From CAYNQN01 sp964530525 (GTDB lineage Bacteria; Actinomycetota; Acidimicrobiia; Acidimicrobiales; Acidimicrobilacustridaceae): a DNA stretch of 20,202 bases. A program made the translations under genes and the position numbers. The stretch lies in the NCBI GenBank assembly GCA_964530525.1, contig CAZHBH010000039.1:1-20202 (forward strand), written 5' to 3'. Under the pieces are notes generated by a model that saw nothing but the letters and a program-made list of their open reading frames with translations, searched no databases and was not told the DNA's origin. Numbering within the stretch: position 1 is the first letter of the stretch; every line of letters begins with the position of its first letter. Shown piece by piece: positions 1-7,154 of the stretch.

Positions 1-1
1 G

Positions 2-55
2 ATCGAGTCCGCCGAGGAGTGCCCCGGCGAGTGCATCTTCATCGAGATCGACTGA
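2..55 (+). CDS. Ferredoxin, C-terminal end only (partial)
   Basis: Only the last 17 residues and a TGA stop are in the window; the 5' part lies upstream. The tail reads as an acidic stretch with two cysteines (E-E-C-P-G-E-C-I-F-I-E), which matches the C-terminal end of small low-potential ferredoxins, where a Cys-Pro near the end is the last cluster ligand and the protein finishes shortly after. Such ferredoxins pass electrons to oxidoreductases in the cytoplasm. Whether the cluster is 3Fe-4S or 4Fe-4S, and the partner, cannot be told from this fragment. It converges on trmI with a 51-base gap. From memory, ferredoxin genes occur beside trmI and the proteasomal ATPase gene in some actinobacteria, so the proteasome locus may lie to the left; that is inference. 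Confidence 0.6.
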   Translation: MESAEECPGECIFIEID

Positions 56-60
56 AGCTG

Positions 61-85
61 CCATCCGCCGAGCGGCGTCCGATGG
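61..85. terminator. Bulged hairpin between convergent ferredoxin and trmI genes
   Basis: CCATC (61-65) pairs with GATGG (81-85) and CGCC (66-69) with GGCG (74-77), with a 3-base bulge (78-80) and a 4-base loop. No T-run follows on either strand. A second perfect hairpin, CCCGCC-AGCA-GGCGGG (111-126), lies in the last codons of trmI. Their place between two convergent stops suggests a bidirectional terminator, but this rests on position and pairing only. Confidence 0.35.
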
Positions 86-106
86 TCGCCTGCGCCAAGG
101 TCTAGC

Positions 107-913
107 TCACCCCGCCAGCAGGCGGGCACGCGTCAGGAAACCCGTGTGGGCGACCATGCGGTGGTTGGGACGGACCGCCTGGCCCTTCAGGTACCAGCCC
201 CGCTGCATGACCTCCACCGTCTCGACCATCCCTAAGGCGCTGTCGTCGAGCGCCTCGTGCAGGGCCATGACCTGCGTGACGGCGGGGGTGTAGGCCACGA
301 GGATCCCGCCAGGCCGCAGTGCCGCCTGGGCGTGCTTCACGACCTGCCAGGGCTCCGGCAGGTCCAGGACCACGCGGTCGAGGCCCGACACCTCGATCCC
401 CTCGTAGCAGTCACGAAGTTGCACGTCGTAGCGGTCCAGGACCTCCTCCCCCAGGAACGACTCCACGTTGGACCGGGCCCTCGCAGCGAAGTCCTCCCGG
501 ATCTCGTAGCCGGTCACGTCTGCTCCGGCCCTCAGGAGCACCATCGAGAGGGCTCCTGATCCCACGCCTGACTCGAGAACCTTGGCGCCCGGGAAGACGT
601 CGGCGAGCATGAGGATCGGGCCGAGGTCCTTGGGGTAGATGACCTGGGCGCCGCGAGGCATCTCGAGGATGAAGTCGGACAGCGTGGGCCGAAGGACCAA
701 GTAGGTGCCACCTTTGGTGGTGGTCACCTCTGCGCCTTCGTCGAGCCCGATGATCTCCTCGTGGTCGACGAAGCCGGAGTGCGAGTGGAACTGCTTGCCC
801 GCCATGAGCGTCACGAGGTACCTGCGTTGCTTCTGGTCCACCAGCAGCACGCGTTCGCCCTCGGTGAGCGGGTGGACGACCCCGCTCGCGCCTCCTCCGG
901 CGGACGGGGTCAC
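107..913 (-). CDS. trmI: tRNA (adenine-58-N1)-methyltransferase TrmI
   Basis: 268 residues. It transfers a methyl group from S-adenosylmethionine to N1 of A58 in the T-loop of tRNA; bacterial TrmI works as a tetramer. An N-terminal beta-rich part (about 1-95) contains the family signature G-F-V-D-H-E-x-I-I-G and the run up to YPKDLG. The SAM-binding motif VLESGVGSGALS is at about 112-123, the acidic ribose-binding turn around YEIRED (136-141), and the catalytic-face motif DLPEPW at 184-189. Length is usual for the family. I chose the GTG at 911-913 because its GTGA overlaps the TGA stop of the preceding membrane protein gene, implying translational coupling, and because family homology starts only a few residues later; the frame stays open upstream but reads as the shadow of those small genes. 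It is the last gene of the dacB-containing series. Confidence 0.9.
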   Translation of the reverse strand: MTPSAGGGASGVVHPLTEGERVLLVDQKQRRYLVTLMAGKQFHSHSGFVDHEEIIGLDEGAEVTTTKGGTYLVLRPTLSDFILEMPRGAQVIYPKDLGPILMLADVFPGAKVLESGVGSGALSMVLLRAGADVTGYEIREDFAARARSNVESFLGEEVLDRYDVQLRDCYEGIEVSGLDRVVLDLPEPWQVVKHAQAALRPGGILVAYTPAVTQVMALHEALDDSALGMVETVEVMQRGWYLKGQAVRPNHRMVAHTGFLTRARLLAG

Positions 914-1125
914 GAGCGCTTCGAGCGGCGGCCCGGAGCTGCGCGCTTGGTGATGAGGAAGCTGTCGCCCACCCTCATCTCCTCCAAGAACACCACCTCT
1001 TCCCTGCGCCTCCAGGCCCAGCTGAGGAGGCGGGCGCTCCAAGCGACCACCCCGATCGCCATCCACACCCGGTTGCCGCCGAGCAGGCCTCGCCGCAGGC
1101 CGGTGCGTCGCAGGAAGGCGAGCAT
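910..1125 (-). CDS. Small single-pass membrane protein (71 aa)
   Basis: 71 residues with a basic N-terminus (residues 5-12 rich in Arg), one hydrophobic segment at about 18-36, an Arg cluster (39-41), a short charged domain with the pattern EEVVFLEEMRVGDSFLITK (42-60), and a basic tail. The Arg flanks make topology ambiguous. I do not recognise a named family. Its ATG overlaps the upstream stop by one base (TGATG), and its own TGA overlaps the GTG of trmI (GTGA), so it is very probably made in a coupled way with both neighbours. That tight packing, and codon use like the neighbours, is the main reason to regard it as a real gene. Confidence 0.7.
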   Translation of the reverse strand: MLAFLRRTGLRRGLLGGNRVWMAIGVVAWSARLLSWAWRRREEVVFLEEMRVGDSFLITKRAAPGRRSKRS

Positions 1126-1355
1126 CAGACCCTGCGGATCTCCACGAAGGTGCTCCGGCGCCTCCCGCGGCGACGCCCCAGCAAGAAAGCAGCCACGACC
1201 ACCACGCCGATGCCCACCGCCACGGCCGTGGCGACCATGCTGCGCGCGTCCTGCTCCACGGCAACGACGTCACCCTGGATGTCGCGGAGCTTGCCCACGA
1301 TGTCGTCCCTGGTGATCCTGTCGCCCGACGACGGGCGGGTGCTCGACGGGGTCAT
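1125..1355 (-). CDS. Small single-pass membrane protein (76 aa)
   Basis: 76 residues: a polar N-terminal part (1-40) with a short predicted helix (DDIVGKLRDIQGDV, about 17-30), one strongly hydrophobic valine/alanine-rich segment (41-60) followed by an Arg-rich stop-transfer stretch (61-67) and a short tail. This predicts one membrane span with the tail in the cytoplasm. No family recognised. The ATG overlaps the stop of the upstream holin-like gene (ATGA), and its TGA shares one base with the next ATG. The helix-plus-span layout suggests a partner protein that assembles with the two-span protein encoded just before it, but that is inference from order only. Confidence 0.7.
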   Translation of the reverse strand: MTPSSTRPSSGDRITRDDIVGKLRDIQGDVVAVEQDARSMVATAVAVGIGVVVVAAFLLGRRRGRRRSTFVEIRRV

Positions 1356-1729
1356 CTCTGGGGGCCTCCGGTCCTGTCTGCCGGCGGGCCGCTGCGGCTC
1401 TCACCGCCGACGGCCCCACCTGCGTGGTCGCGCGGGATCCGAGAGGCGGCCAGCGCCCCTACGCCAGCCAGCACGATGAGAACGATGAGGTAGGGAAGAG
1501 CAGAGCGCCATCCCGCGAAGACGTCACCCGTCTGGGTCTGCAGGGCGCGCAGGCCCGAGAGCGCCAGGAGGAAGACCCCCAAGGTCATCAGCGACATGCC
1601 CGCAAGCCCGAAGCCCAGGTAGCGCCCCAGGTTCCGCAGGGGATCCAGCATCTCCTGCCGGGCGTAGCCCTTGACGAGGTCGGCCAGCTCGGACACCTCG
1701 TCGCTCATCGTCTTCGATCGTCGGGCCAT
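1352..1729 (-). CDS. Two-span membrane protein resembling the putative holin / DUF1469 group
   Basis: 125 residues. An amphipathic N-terminal helix (about 8-30, EVSELADLVKGYARQEM) is followed by two hydrophobic segments (about 38-60 and 79-97) separated by a short hydrophilic loop, then a Gly/Pro/Arg-rich, probably disordered tail. This architecture is that of small actinobacterial proteins labelled phage-holin superfamily or DUF1469; the label reflects membrane topology and does not demonstrate lysis activity. The gene follows dacB by 38 bases and overlaps the next gene by 4 bases (ATGA). No endolysin or other phage gene is nearby, so an envelope role linked to DacB is more likely than a phage one. 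Start chosen: the ATG at 1727-1729; a second ATG 21 bases downstream is possible. Confidence 0.7.
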   Translation of the reverse strand: MARRSKTMSDEVSELADLVKGYARQEMLDPLRNLGRYLGFGLAGMSLMTLGVFLLALSGLRALQTQTGDVFAGWRSALPYLIVLIVLAGVGALAASRIPRDHAGGAVGGESRSGPPADRTGGPQR

Positions 1730-1767
1730 CTCGAAGTCCTATCCGCCAGGGGTCCCGAGCGCAACCG

Positions 1768-3231
1768 TCACGGTGGTGAGGCGGGGCCGAGCTGCGCCAC
1801 TGGAGGGCCCCCTGCCACTCCCACCAGGGCTGTCGCCAGCTCGTCGAGCGGGAAGTAGCCCTCGGGCTGGCGGTCACCGTTCGCCACGTAGGCGAACGTG
1901 AGATCACCACCGCCCAGGGTGTCTGCGAACCCGGCGAGAGCGTTCACCGTGTTGAGGGTACCGGTCTTGGCGTACACCCTTGACTCCGCAAGGGTGCCGC
2001 GCATGCGCCTGCGGAGCGTCCCGGTCTCGCCGGCGACCGCAAGGCTCTTCCCGATCGCGGACTCGGGCCCGTGCTCGTCGAGGATCGTGACGATCAGCCG
2101 GCAGGTGAGCCGGTTGGCGGGATCCAAGCCGGAGCCGTCGACGAGCTTCAGGCCGTCGGTCGGCATGCCGCTCGACGACAGGATCTCCGTGAGCGCGGCT
2201 AGTCCGTCGGCGGTGGTGCCCCTGCCGTGGCGGTGGACCCCCAGCTCCTTCACCAGCAGCTCCGCCGTGGTGTTGTCGCTGTCGCCGACCAGCTCGGCGA
2301 CGATCTCGCTCATGGGAAGCGACTCGAGGGTCGCCAGGGTGTGCGCGTCGTGGGGTGCGCGGCCCACGGACGCGCCCTTCGAGACCTCCACCCCCCTGCG
2401 CTCCAGAAGGGTTACGAGGGTCTCACCGGCTAGCAGCGCGGGGTCTCCGGGCACTCGATGGCGCTCGCCCTGGTCGGGGTCGGAGGTGAATCCCGTGCTC
2501 CCGTCGTTCACCATGAGGGCCCCCAGGGGGCCTACGTGGCCGTCGAGCAGGTAGCGGTCTGGCCAGGCTGGCAGCGTGCGGACGGTGTCGTACCGGCTCT
2601 CGTCGCCGACCACTCCCCCTCGCACCTCCCTGATGCCGGCTGCGACGATGCGATCGGCGAGCTGGGCGAACTGGTTGGAGGACTGCTCGGGGTTCTCGAG
2701 CGTTCGCTGGTAGCCCGGGGTGGTGAGCAGCGGATCCCCGCCGCCGACCAGGTAGAGGTCGCCTTCCACGACGCCGCCTTCGGGCTCCTCGCCGGAGACG
2801 ACGGTGGTCTGCAGCCGGTGGTCGGGTCCGAACACGTCGAGCACGGCGTCGGCCAACAGGAGCTTCTGCAGCGATGCCGGGGCCATGGGGACCTCGCCGC
2901 GGTGATCGACGATCACCCGTCCGCCGCGGCTCACCACGATGCAGCTGTCCGGGAGGGCGGTGGCCAGCAGCGGTTCGAGCACCCGCCGTACGTTGCCCTC
3001 CACGGTGTGCGAGGCGAGCAGCTCGGGGACTCGGCGAGCGGACAGGACGGGCGTGGCCAGCTGCGCCGTTCCGGTCGATGTGCCGCCCTGTGAGTCAGCC
3101 TCGGCCGCTCCGGCATCGCCCCCCGTGGTCCCGGAGCCGGACCCGAGATCGTTGACCGCCAGGAACCCGATCCCCAACACGGTCACGAGGCAGGCCGCGA
3201 CGAATGCAAGGCGCCTCTGCGACAGGGTCAT
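1768..3231 (-). CDS. dacB: D-alanyl-D-alanine carboxypeptidase/endopeptidase, PBP4 (DacB) type
   Basis: 487 residues. It cleaves the terminal D-Ala of peptidoglycan stem peptides and/or cross-links outside the cytoplasmic membrane. Residues 8-26 form an N-terminal signal anchor after a short basic start, followed by a Gly/Ser/Thr-rich linker (30-60). The three penicillin-binding motifs are present in order: SxxK as S120-L-Q-K123, SxN as S318-D-N320, and KTG at 422-424. The large gap between the first two is characteristic of the PBP4/S13 family. I chose the ATG at 3229-3231 over an open upstream extension of 22 codons, because the extension is low-complexity, the signal sequence begins here, and TAACCT lies 7 bases upstream of this ATG, the leaderless pattern seen elsewhere in the window. 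First gene of the coupled envelope/trmI series. Confidence 0.9.
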   Translation of the reverse strand: MTLSQRRLAFVAACLVTVLGIGFLAVNDLGSGSGTTGGDAGAAEADSQGGTSTGTAQLATPVLSARRVPELLASHTVEGNVRRVLEPLLATALPDSCIVVSRGGRVIVDHRGEVPMAPASLQKLLLADAVLDVFGPDHRLQTTVVSGEEPEGGVVEGDLYLVGGGDPLLTTPGYQRTLENPEQSSNQFAQLADRIVAAGIREVRGGVVGDESRYDTVRTLPAWPDRYLLDGHVGPLGALMVNDGSTGFTSDPDQGERHRVPGDPALLAGETLVTLLERRGVEVSKGASVGRAPHDAHTLATLESLPMSEIVAELVGDSDNTTAELLVKELGVHRHGRGTTADGLAALTEILSSSGMPTDGLKLVDGSGLDPANRLTCRLIVTILDEHGPESAIGKSLAVAGETGTLRRRMRGTLAESRVYAKTGTLNTVNALAGFADTLGGGDLTFAYVANGDRQPEGYFPLDELATALVGVAGGPPVAQLGPASPP

Positions 3232-3238
3232 CGCCGAC

Positions 3239-3244
3239 AGGTTA
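3239..3244 (-). promoter_or_regulatory. -10 box for dacB (leaderless type)
   Basis: TAACCT on the minus strand, 7 bases before the dacB ATG. This predicts transcription starting at or next to the start codon. No convincing -35 hexamer is visible; a strong hairpin occupies that region. The same hexamer at the same distance precedes the TetR gene at 19011, and at 8 bases the flavin reductase gene at 11898. Confidence 0.55.
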
Positions 3245-3247
3245 CTT

Positions 3248-3276
3248 GTGGGTGGTGCCGGGCCGGTACCACCCAC
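3248..3276. terminator. 13-bp hairpin upstream of dacB: terminator for the TetR gene or dacB operator
   Basis: GTGGGTGGT (3248-3256) pairs perfectly with ACCACCCAC (3268-3276). The inner bases extend the stem: G3257-T3267 wobble, C3258-G3266, C3259-G3265, G3260-C3264, leaving a 3-base loop. There is no T-run. It sits 43 bases beyond the TetR stop and 3 bases upstream of the dacB -10 box on the minus strand, so it may end TetR transcription, bind a regulator, or both. Confidence 0.5.
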
Positions 3277-3319
3277 CTGCCCCTGCGCATCTGGCACCCG
3301 GCGTGCGAGCGCCGCCTCG

Positions 3320-3946
3320 CTATCCCTGCGGACCCGGATCGAGGGCGGCCCTGAAGAAGGCGCGCAGGTGCTCCAGGCGCGACTCGAGGAGCTCGGCGTC
3401 GAAGGGGTCCCGACCCAGCAGGCCCTCGATGAAGGGGAGGTCGCTCACGTAGCTGAGCAGGGCGCCGTAACCCGTGAGCATGAGCTGCGCCGCGTCGAAG
3501 CGCCGGAAGGTGCCCGCCTCCATCTCTCGTTCGAAGTACTCCACCGCCTGCCCGAACATCGGACGCAGCATCACCCCGAGGTCCACCCCCAGGTGACCCT
3601 TTCCGTCGAGCGCCTCGCGCCGGACGATGCGCACGAACTCGGGGTTGGCCACGAAGAACCGGAAGCCGGCCGTGAGGACCCTGTCGACCTTCTCCCAGCC
3701 GTCGACGTCGTCGATGGCGGTGGCGCCGTCGACGCGCTCGACCCACTCGGCCATGGCCTGCTCGAAGACCTCCCGGTATATGGCGTCCTTCGAGGGGAAG
3801 TGGTGGAGCACGCTGGAGCGGCGGATGCCCACGGCCTCGGCGATGTCGTTGAGCGAGGTGCCGTCGTATCCGTGCTCCGCGAAGCAACGGCGGGCCTCGA
3901 CGAGGATGATGTCCCGGGTGGTGCCCGTGGACTCGCCGATCGCCAT
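3320..3946 (-). CDS. TetR-family transcriptional regulator
   Basis: 208 residues. The N-terminal DNA-binding domain is clear: an opening helix (about 9-25), then the helix-turn-helix at about 31-50 ending in the family signature with H-H-F-P-S-K (48-53), followed by the linker helix. The remainder (about 65-205) is an all-helical ligand-binding and dimerisation domain of unknown ligand. I chose the ATG at 3944-3946: TACCCT lies 6 bases upstream, and the longer open frame upstream runs through the divergent tkt promoter and gene start. It is transcribed away from tkt and ahead of dacB with an 88-base gap and a hairpin, so candidate targets are itself, tkt or dacB. An imperfect repeat TGGC-N6-GCCA (3961-3974) in its promoter is a weak operator candidate. 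Confidence 0.9.
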   Translation of the reverse strand: MAIGESTGTTRDIILVEARRCFAEHGYDGTSLNDIAEAVGIRRSSVLHHFPSKDAIYREVFEQAMAEWVERVDGATAIDDVDGWEKVDRVLTAGFRFFVANPEFVRIVRREALDGKGHLGVDLGVMLRPMFGQAVEYFEREMEAGTFRRFDAAQLMLTGYGALLSYVSDLPFIEGLLGRDPFDAELLESRLEHLRAFFRAALDPGPQG

Positions 3947-3952
3947 CGGGCC

Positions 3953-3958
3953 AGGGTA
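3953..3958 (-). promoter_or_regulatory. -10 box for the TetR gene (leaderless type)
   Basis: TACCCT on the minus strand, 6 bases before the ATG at 3946. The match to TAnnnT and the spacing support a leaderless transcript. No clear -35 element. TGGC-N6-GCCA at 3961-3974 lies just upstream, where an autorepressor could bind. Confidence 0.45.
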
Positions 3959-4001
3959 GTTGGCAGCTCGGCCACCAGAAGTGCTCCGGGTGTCGTGGAT
4001 A

Positions 4002-4007
4002 TAGGGT
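4002..4007 (+). promoter_or_regulatory. Candidate -10 box for tkt-tal-pgl
   Basis: TAGGGT within a locally AT-richer run (GGATATAGGGT), predicting a start near 4014 and a leader of about 30 bases that contains AGGAGG (4031-4036), 7 bases before the GTG start of tkt. A GGGCGCCC palindrome (4008-4015) covers the predicted start. No good -35 is seen. Confidence 0.35.
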
Positions 4008-4043
4008 GGGCGCCCGGGAGCCGGCAGCCGAGGAGGGCAGGGC

Positions 4044-6017
4044 GTGAGCGACGCCGATTTGCAGACCAGGTCGATAGACGTCATCCGCGGGCTGGCGATG
4101 GATGCCCCCCAGCGCGCCAACTCGGGCCACCCCGGCACGGCCATGGCCCTCGCTCCACTCGCGTACACGCTTTGGAACCGGGTGATGACCTACGACGCGG
4201 ACGCCCCGGACTGGCCCAACCGCGACCGCTTCGTCCTCTCCTGCGGACACGCGTCGATCCTGCTGTACTCGATGCTCTACCTCACCGGATACGGGCTGAC
4301 GCTCGACGACATCAAGGCGTTCCGCACCTGGGGATCGGCGACTCCGGGGCACCCCGAGGTCCACCACACCACGGGCGTCGAGGTGACCACCGGCCCCCTG
4401 GGTCAGGGCTTCTCGAACGCGGTGGGCATGGCCGTCGCCGAGCACAACCTGCGTGCTCGCTTCGGCGAGCAGCTCTTCGACCACCACATCTTCGCCTTCG
4501 CCTCCGACGGCGACCTCGAGGAGGGCATCAGCCACGAGGCGGCATCCCTCGCGGGACACCTCGGCTTGGGCAAGCTCGTCGTCGTCTACGACGACAACCA
4601 CATCTCCATCGACGGCCCCACCGAGCTGGCTCTCTCGGACGACGCAGGCATGCGGTTCGAGGCCTACGGCTGGCACGTGGATCGCGTCGGCGAGATAGCG
4701 AACGACGTCGACGCCCTCGAGGCGGCGCTCCGCCGTGCGATGGTGGTCGACGACAAGCCCTCGGTGATCATCCTGCGGAGCCACATCGGCTACCCCTCCC
4801 CCACCTTCACCGACACCGCCAAGGCGCACGGCGACCCCCTGGGCGACGAGGAGATCCGTCGCACCAAGGAGATCCTCGGGATGCCCCCCGACGAGCCCTT
4901 CTGGGTACCCGACGACGTCCTGGCCCACTACCGGGAGGCCGGAAGGCGGGGACGCAGCGTGCGCGAAGCCTGGGAGAAGACCTGGGCGGAGTGGCCCGAG
5001 AACCGGGAGGAGATCGAGGCGTGCCTCTCGGGCAGCGGCCTTCCCGGGTGGGAGGCGAAGCTCCCGGCGTGGAAGCCCGGTGAGAGCATCGCCACCCGCA
5101 ACGCAGGCAAGGCGTGCCTCGACTCCATCATGGACGTCGTGCCGGGTCTCGTCGGAGGCGGCGCGGACCTCACCGGCAACACCGGCGTGAAGATGCCCGA
5201 CGACGCGGGCACCTTCTCGGACACGAACTGGGCTGGTCGCCAGATCCACTTCGGGATCAGAGAGCACGCCATGGGCGGGATGATGAACGGGATGGCCCTC
5301 CACGGGGGCCTCATCCCGATCGGTGGCACCTTCTTCGTGTTCTCCGACTACATGAGAGGCGCCGTGCGCCTGGCAGCCATCTCCGAGGCGAAGGTCATCT
5401 ACTCGTGGACCCACGACTCCGTCGGCCTCGGCCAGGACGGGCCCACCCACCAGCCGATCGAGCACCTGGCCTCGCTTCGGGCCATGCCGGGCCTGAGGGT
5501 CGTACGGCCCGCCGACGCGAACGAGACCGCCATGGCCTACCGGCTCGCCATAGAGAGCAACGGACCCACGGCCCTCGTGCTCACCCGGCAGAACCTTCCT
5601 GTCCTCGAGGGAACCTCGGGGAACGAAGGGCTCCTGCGCGGCGCCTACGTCCTGAAGCCCGAAGAGGGAGACGCGCCTGACCTCGTCATCATCGGCACCG
5701 GCAGCGAGGTGTCGGTGGCGCTCGATGCGGCGGAGCTGCTCGAGGCCGACGGCACGCGGGTGAGGGTCGTCTCCATGCCGTGCTGGGAGATCTTCGGAGA
5801 CCAGGACGCGGCCTACCAGACCTCGGTGCTGCCCCCCGGGGTCCCGCGCCTGTCGGTGGAGGCCGGCTCCACCTTCGGCTGGTGTCGCTGGGCCGACGCC
5901 TCCGTGGGGATAGATCGCTTCGGTGCCAGCGCGCCGGGAGCCATCGTGCTCGAGGAGCTGGGGATCAACGCCCCCAACGTCGCCGACCAAGCCCGGAATC
6001 TGCTCGCCAGGGGCTGA
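4044..6017 (+). CDS. tkt: Transketolase
   Basis: 657 residues, the usual length for a full transketolase. With thiamine diphosphate and a divalent metal it moves two-carbon units between ketose and aldose phosphates in the non-oxidative pentose phosphate pathway. Domain 1 has the substrate-site histidine in SGHPG (27-31), GHAS (68-71), G-H-P-E (102-105), the Gly-rich TTGPLGQG (115-122), and the ThDP motif from SDGDLEEG (about 154-161) to DDN at 183-185. Domain 2 has FGIREHAMGGMMNG, containing the glutamate that activates the cofactor, and HDSVGLGQDGPTHQP; a C-terminal domain follows. Start: GTG at 4044 with a strong AGGAGG 7 bases upstream. tal follows after 28 bases, so the two are almost certainly co-transcribed. 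Confidence 0.97.
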   Translation: MSDADLQTRSIDVIRGLAMDAPQRANSGHPGTAMALAPLAYTLWNRVMTYDADAPDWPNRDRFVLSCGHASILLYSMLYLTGYGLTLDDIKAFRTWGSATPGHPEVHHTTGVEVTTGPLGQGFSNAVGMAVAEHNLRARFGEQLFDHHIFAFASDGDLEEGISHEAASLAGHLGLGKLVVVYDDNHISIDGPTELALSDDAGMRFEAYGWHVDRVGEIANDVDALEAALRRAMVVDDKPSVIILRSHIGYPSPTFTDTAKAHGDPLGDEEIRRTKEILGMPPDEPFWVPDDVLAHYREAGRRGRSVREAWEKTWAEWPENREEIEACLSGSGLPGWEAKLPAWKPGESIATRNAGKACLDSIMDVVPGLVGGGADLTGNTGVKMPDDAGTFSDTNWAGRQIHFGIREHAMGGMMNGMALHGGLIPIGGTFFVFSDYMRGAVRLAAISEAKVIYSWTHDSVGLGQDGPTHQPIEHLASLRAMPGLRVVRPADANETAMAYRLAIESNGPTALVLTRQNLPVLEGTSGNEGLLRGAYVLKPEEGDAPDLVIIGTGSEVSVALDAAELLEADGTRVRVVSMPCWEIFGDQDAAYQTSVLPPGVPRLSVEAGSTFGWCRWADASVGIDRFGASAPGAIVLEELGINAPNVADQARNLLARG

Positions 6018-6045
6018 GCGCCCCGCACCCGAGAGGAACGATGCC

Positions 6046-7140
6046 ATGAGCCGCTTGCAGGAGCTGTACGACGAGCAGGGCCAGAGTCCTTGGCTGGACA
6101 ACCTCAAGAGAGGCTGGATCACCAGCGGCGAGCTGGAGCGCTGGGTGCAGCGCGGGGTCAGGGGCATCACCTCGAACCCCACGATCTTCCAGAAGGCCAT
6201 CGAGGGTGGTGACGCCTACGACGACCAGTTCCGCTCCCTCGTCGGGGCCGGCGACAGCGTGGAGGCTTCCTACTGGGACCTGGTCACCACCGACATCCGC
6301 GACGCCCTGGCGATCCTCCGTCCGGTCTACGACCGCAGCGAAGGCGTGGACGGCTTCGTGTCGGTGGAGGTCAGCCCGAGCTTGGCTCGTGACACCCAGG
6401 GCACCATCCAGATGGCGCGCCACCTCCACTCGACGATCGATCAGCCCAACCTCTACGTGAAGATCCCGGGCACGGCCGAGGGCTTGCCCGCGATACAGCA
6501 GATGTTGAGCGAAGGCCGCAGCATCAACGTCACGCTGCTCTTCTCCCTGGACAGGTATGCGGAGGTCATCGAGGCCTACATGGCCGGCCTCGAGGCGTGC
6601 GAGGGAGACCTCTCCAGGGTCTCGTCCGTGGCGTCGTTCTTCGTGAGCCGCGTCGACACGGAGACCGACCGCAGGCTGGAGGAGATCGGCACCGACGAGG
6701 CGAAGGCCCTTCAGGGGAAGGTGGCCATAGCCAACGCCCGTCTCGCCTACGAGCTGTTCAAGGAGCGCTTCAGCGGGCCCCGCTGGGAGGCGCTCGTGGC
6801 CCGGGGCGCCAAGCCGCAACGCCCGCTGTGGGCCTCGACGTCGACCAAGAACCCGGCGTACTCCGACACCCTCTACGTCGACGAGCTGATAGGGCCGAAC
6901 ACCGTGAACACCATGCCGGACAAGACGCTGGACGACTTCGATGACCACGGGACCCTTGCGCGGACGGTGGACGCCGACCCCGAGGGCGCCCGGAAGGTGC
7001 TCGACGACCTCGCCTCCGTGGGGGTGGACCTCGACGACGTGACGAGGACCCTCGAGGAGGAAGGCGTGGCCTCGTTCAGCAAGTCGTTCGACGAGCTCCT
7101 CTCCAGCCTGGGGAGCAAGGCCGCGACGTTCCAGTCCTAG
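6046..7140 (+). CDS. tal: Transaldolase
   Basis: 364 residues, matching the longer transaldolases typical of actinobacteria and cyanobacteria. It moves a dihydroxyacetone unit between sugar phosphates through a Schiff base. The N-terminal motif GITSNPTIF (40-48) and the active-site lysine in NLYVKIPGT (K139) are both present; INVTLLFS follows as the next strand of the barrel. Start: ATG at 6046, with AGAGG 9 bases upstream; the frame is open further upstream but there it is only the shadow of tkt. It lies 28 bases after tkt and 14 bases before pgl, forming one unit. Catalytic Asp and Glu positions were not checked one by one. Confidence 0.96.
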   Translation: MSRLQELYDEQGQSPWLDNLKRGWITSGELERWVQRGVRGITSNPTIFQKAIEGGDAYDDQFRSLVGAGDSVEASYWDLVTTDIRDALAILRPVYDRSEGVDGFVSVEVSPSLARDTQGTIQMARHLHSTIDQPNLYVKIPGTAEGLPAIQQMLSEGRSINVTLLFSLDRYAEVIEAYMAGLEACEGDLSRVSSVASFFVSRVDTETDRRLEEIGTDEAKALQGKVAIANARLAYELFKERFSGPRWEALVARGAKPQRPLWASTSTKNPAYSDTLYVDELIGPNTVNTMPDKTLDDFDDHGTLARTVDADPEGARKVLDDLASVGVDLDDVTRTLEEEGVASFSKSFDELLSSLGSKAATFQS

Positions 7141-7154
7141 GGGGCTCTCCCGGA

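Noticed and set aside
1352..1729. Holin-like protein as a sign of prophage
   Set aside because: No endolysin, integrase, capsid or tail gene nearby; the gene is packed in a housekeeping series with dacB and trmI.
2939..5083. A 714-codon plus-strand open frame across dacB, TetR and tkt
   Set aside because: Covers two minus-strand genes and an out-of-frame part of tkt; the translation is Arg/Pro/Gly-rich with no domain.
3228..6200. A 990-codon open frame on the minus strand opposite tkt and running through the TetR gene
   Set aside because: It is antisense to clear tkt, tal and TetR coding sequence, has no recognisable motif and reflects GC-rich third positions.
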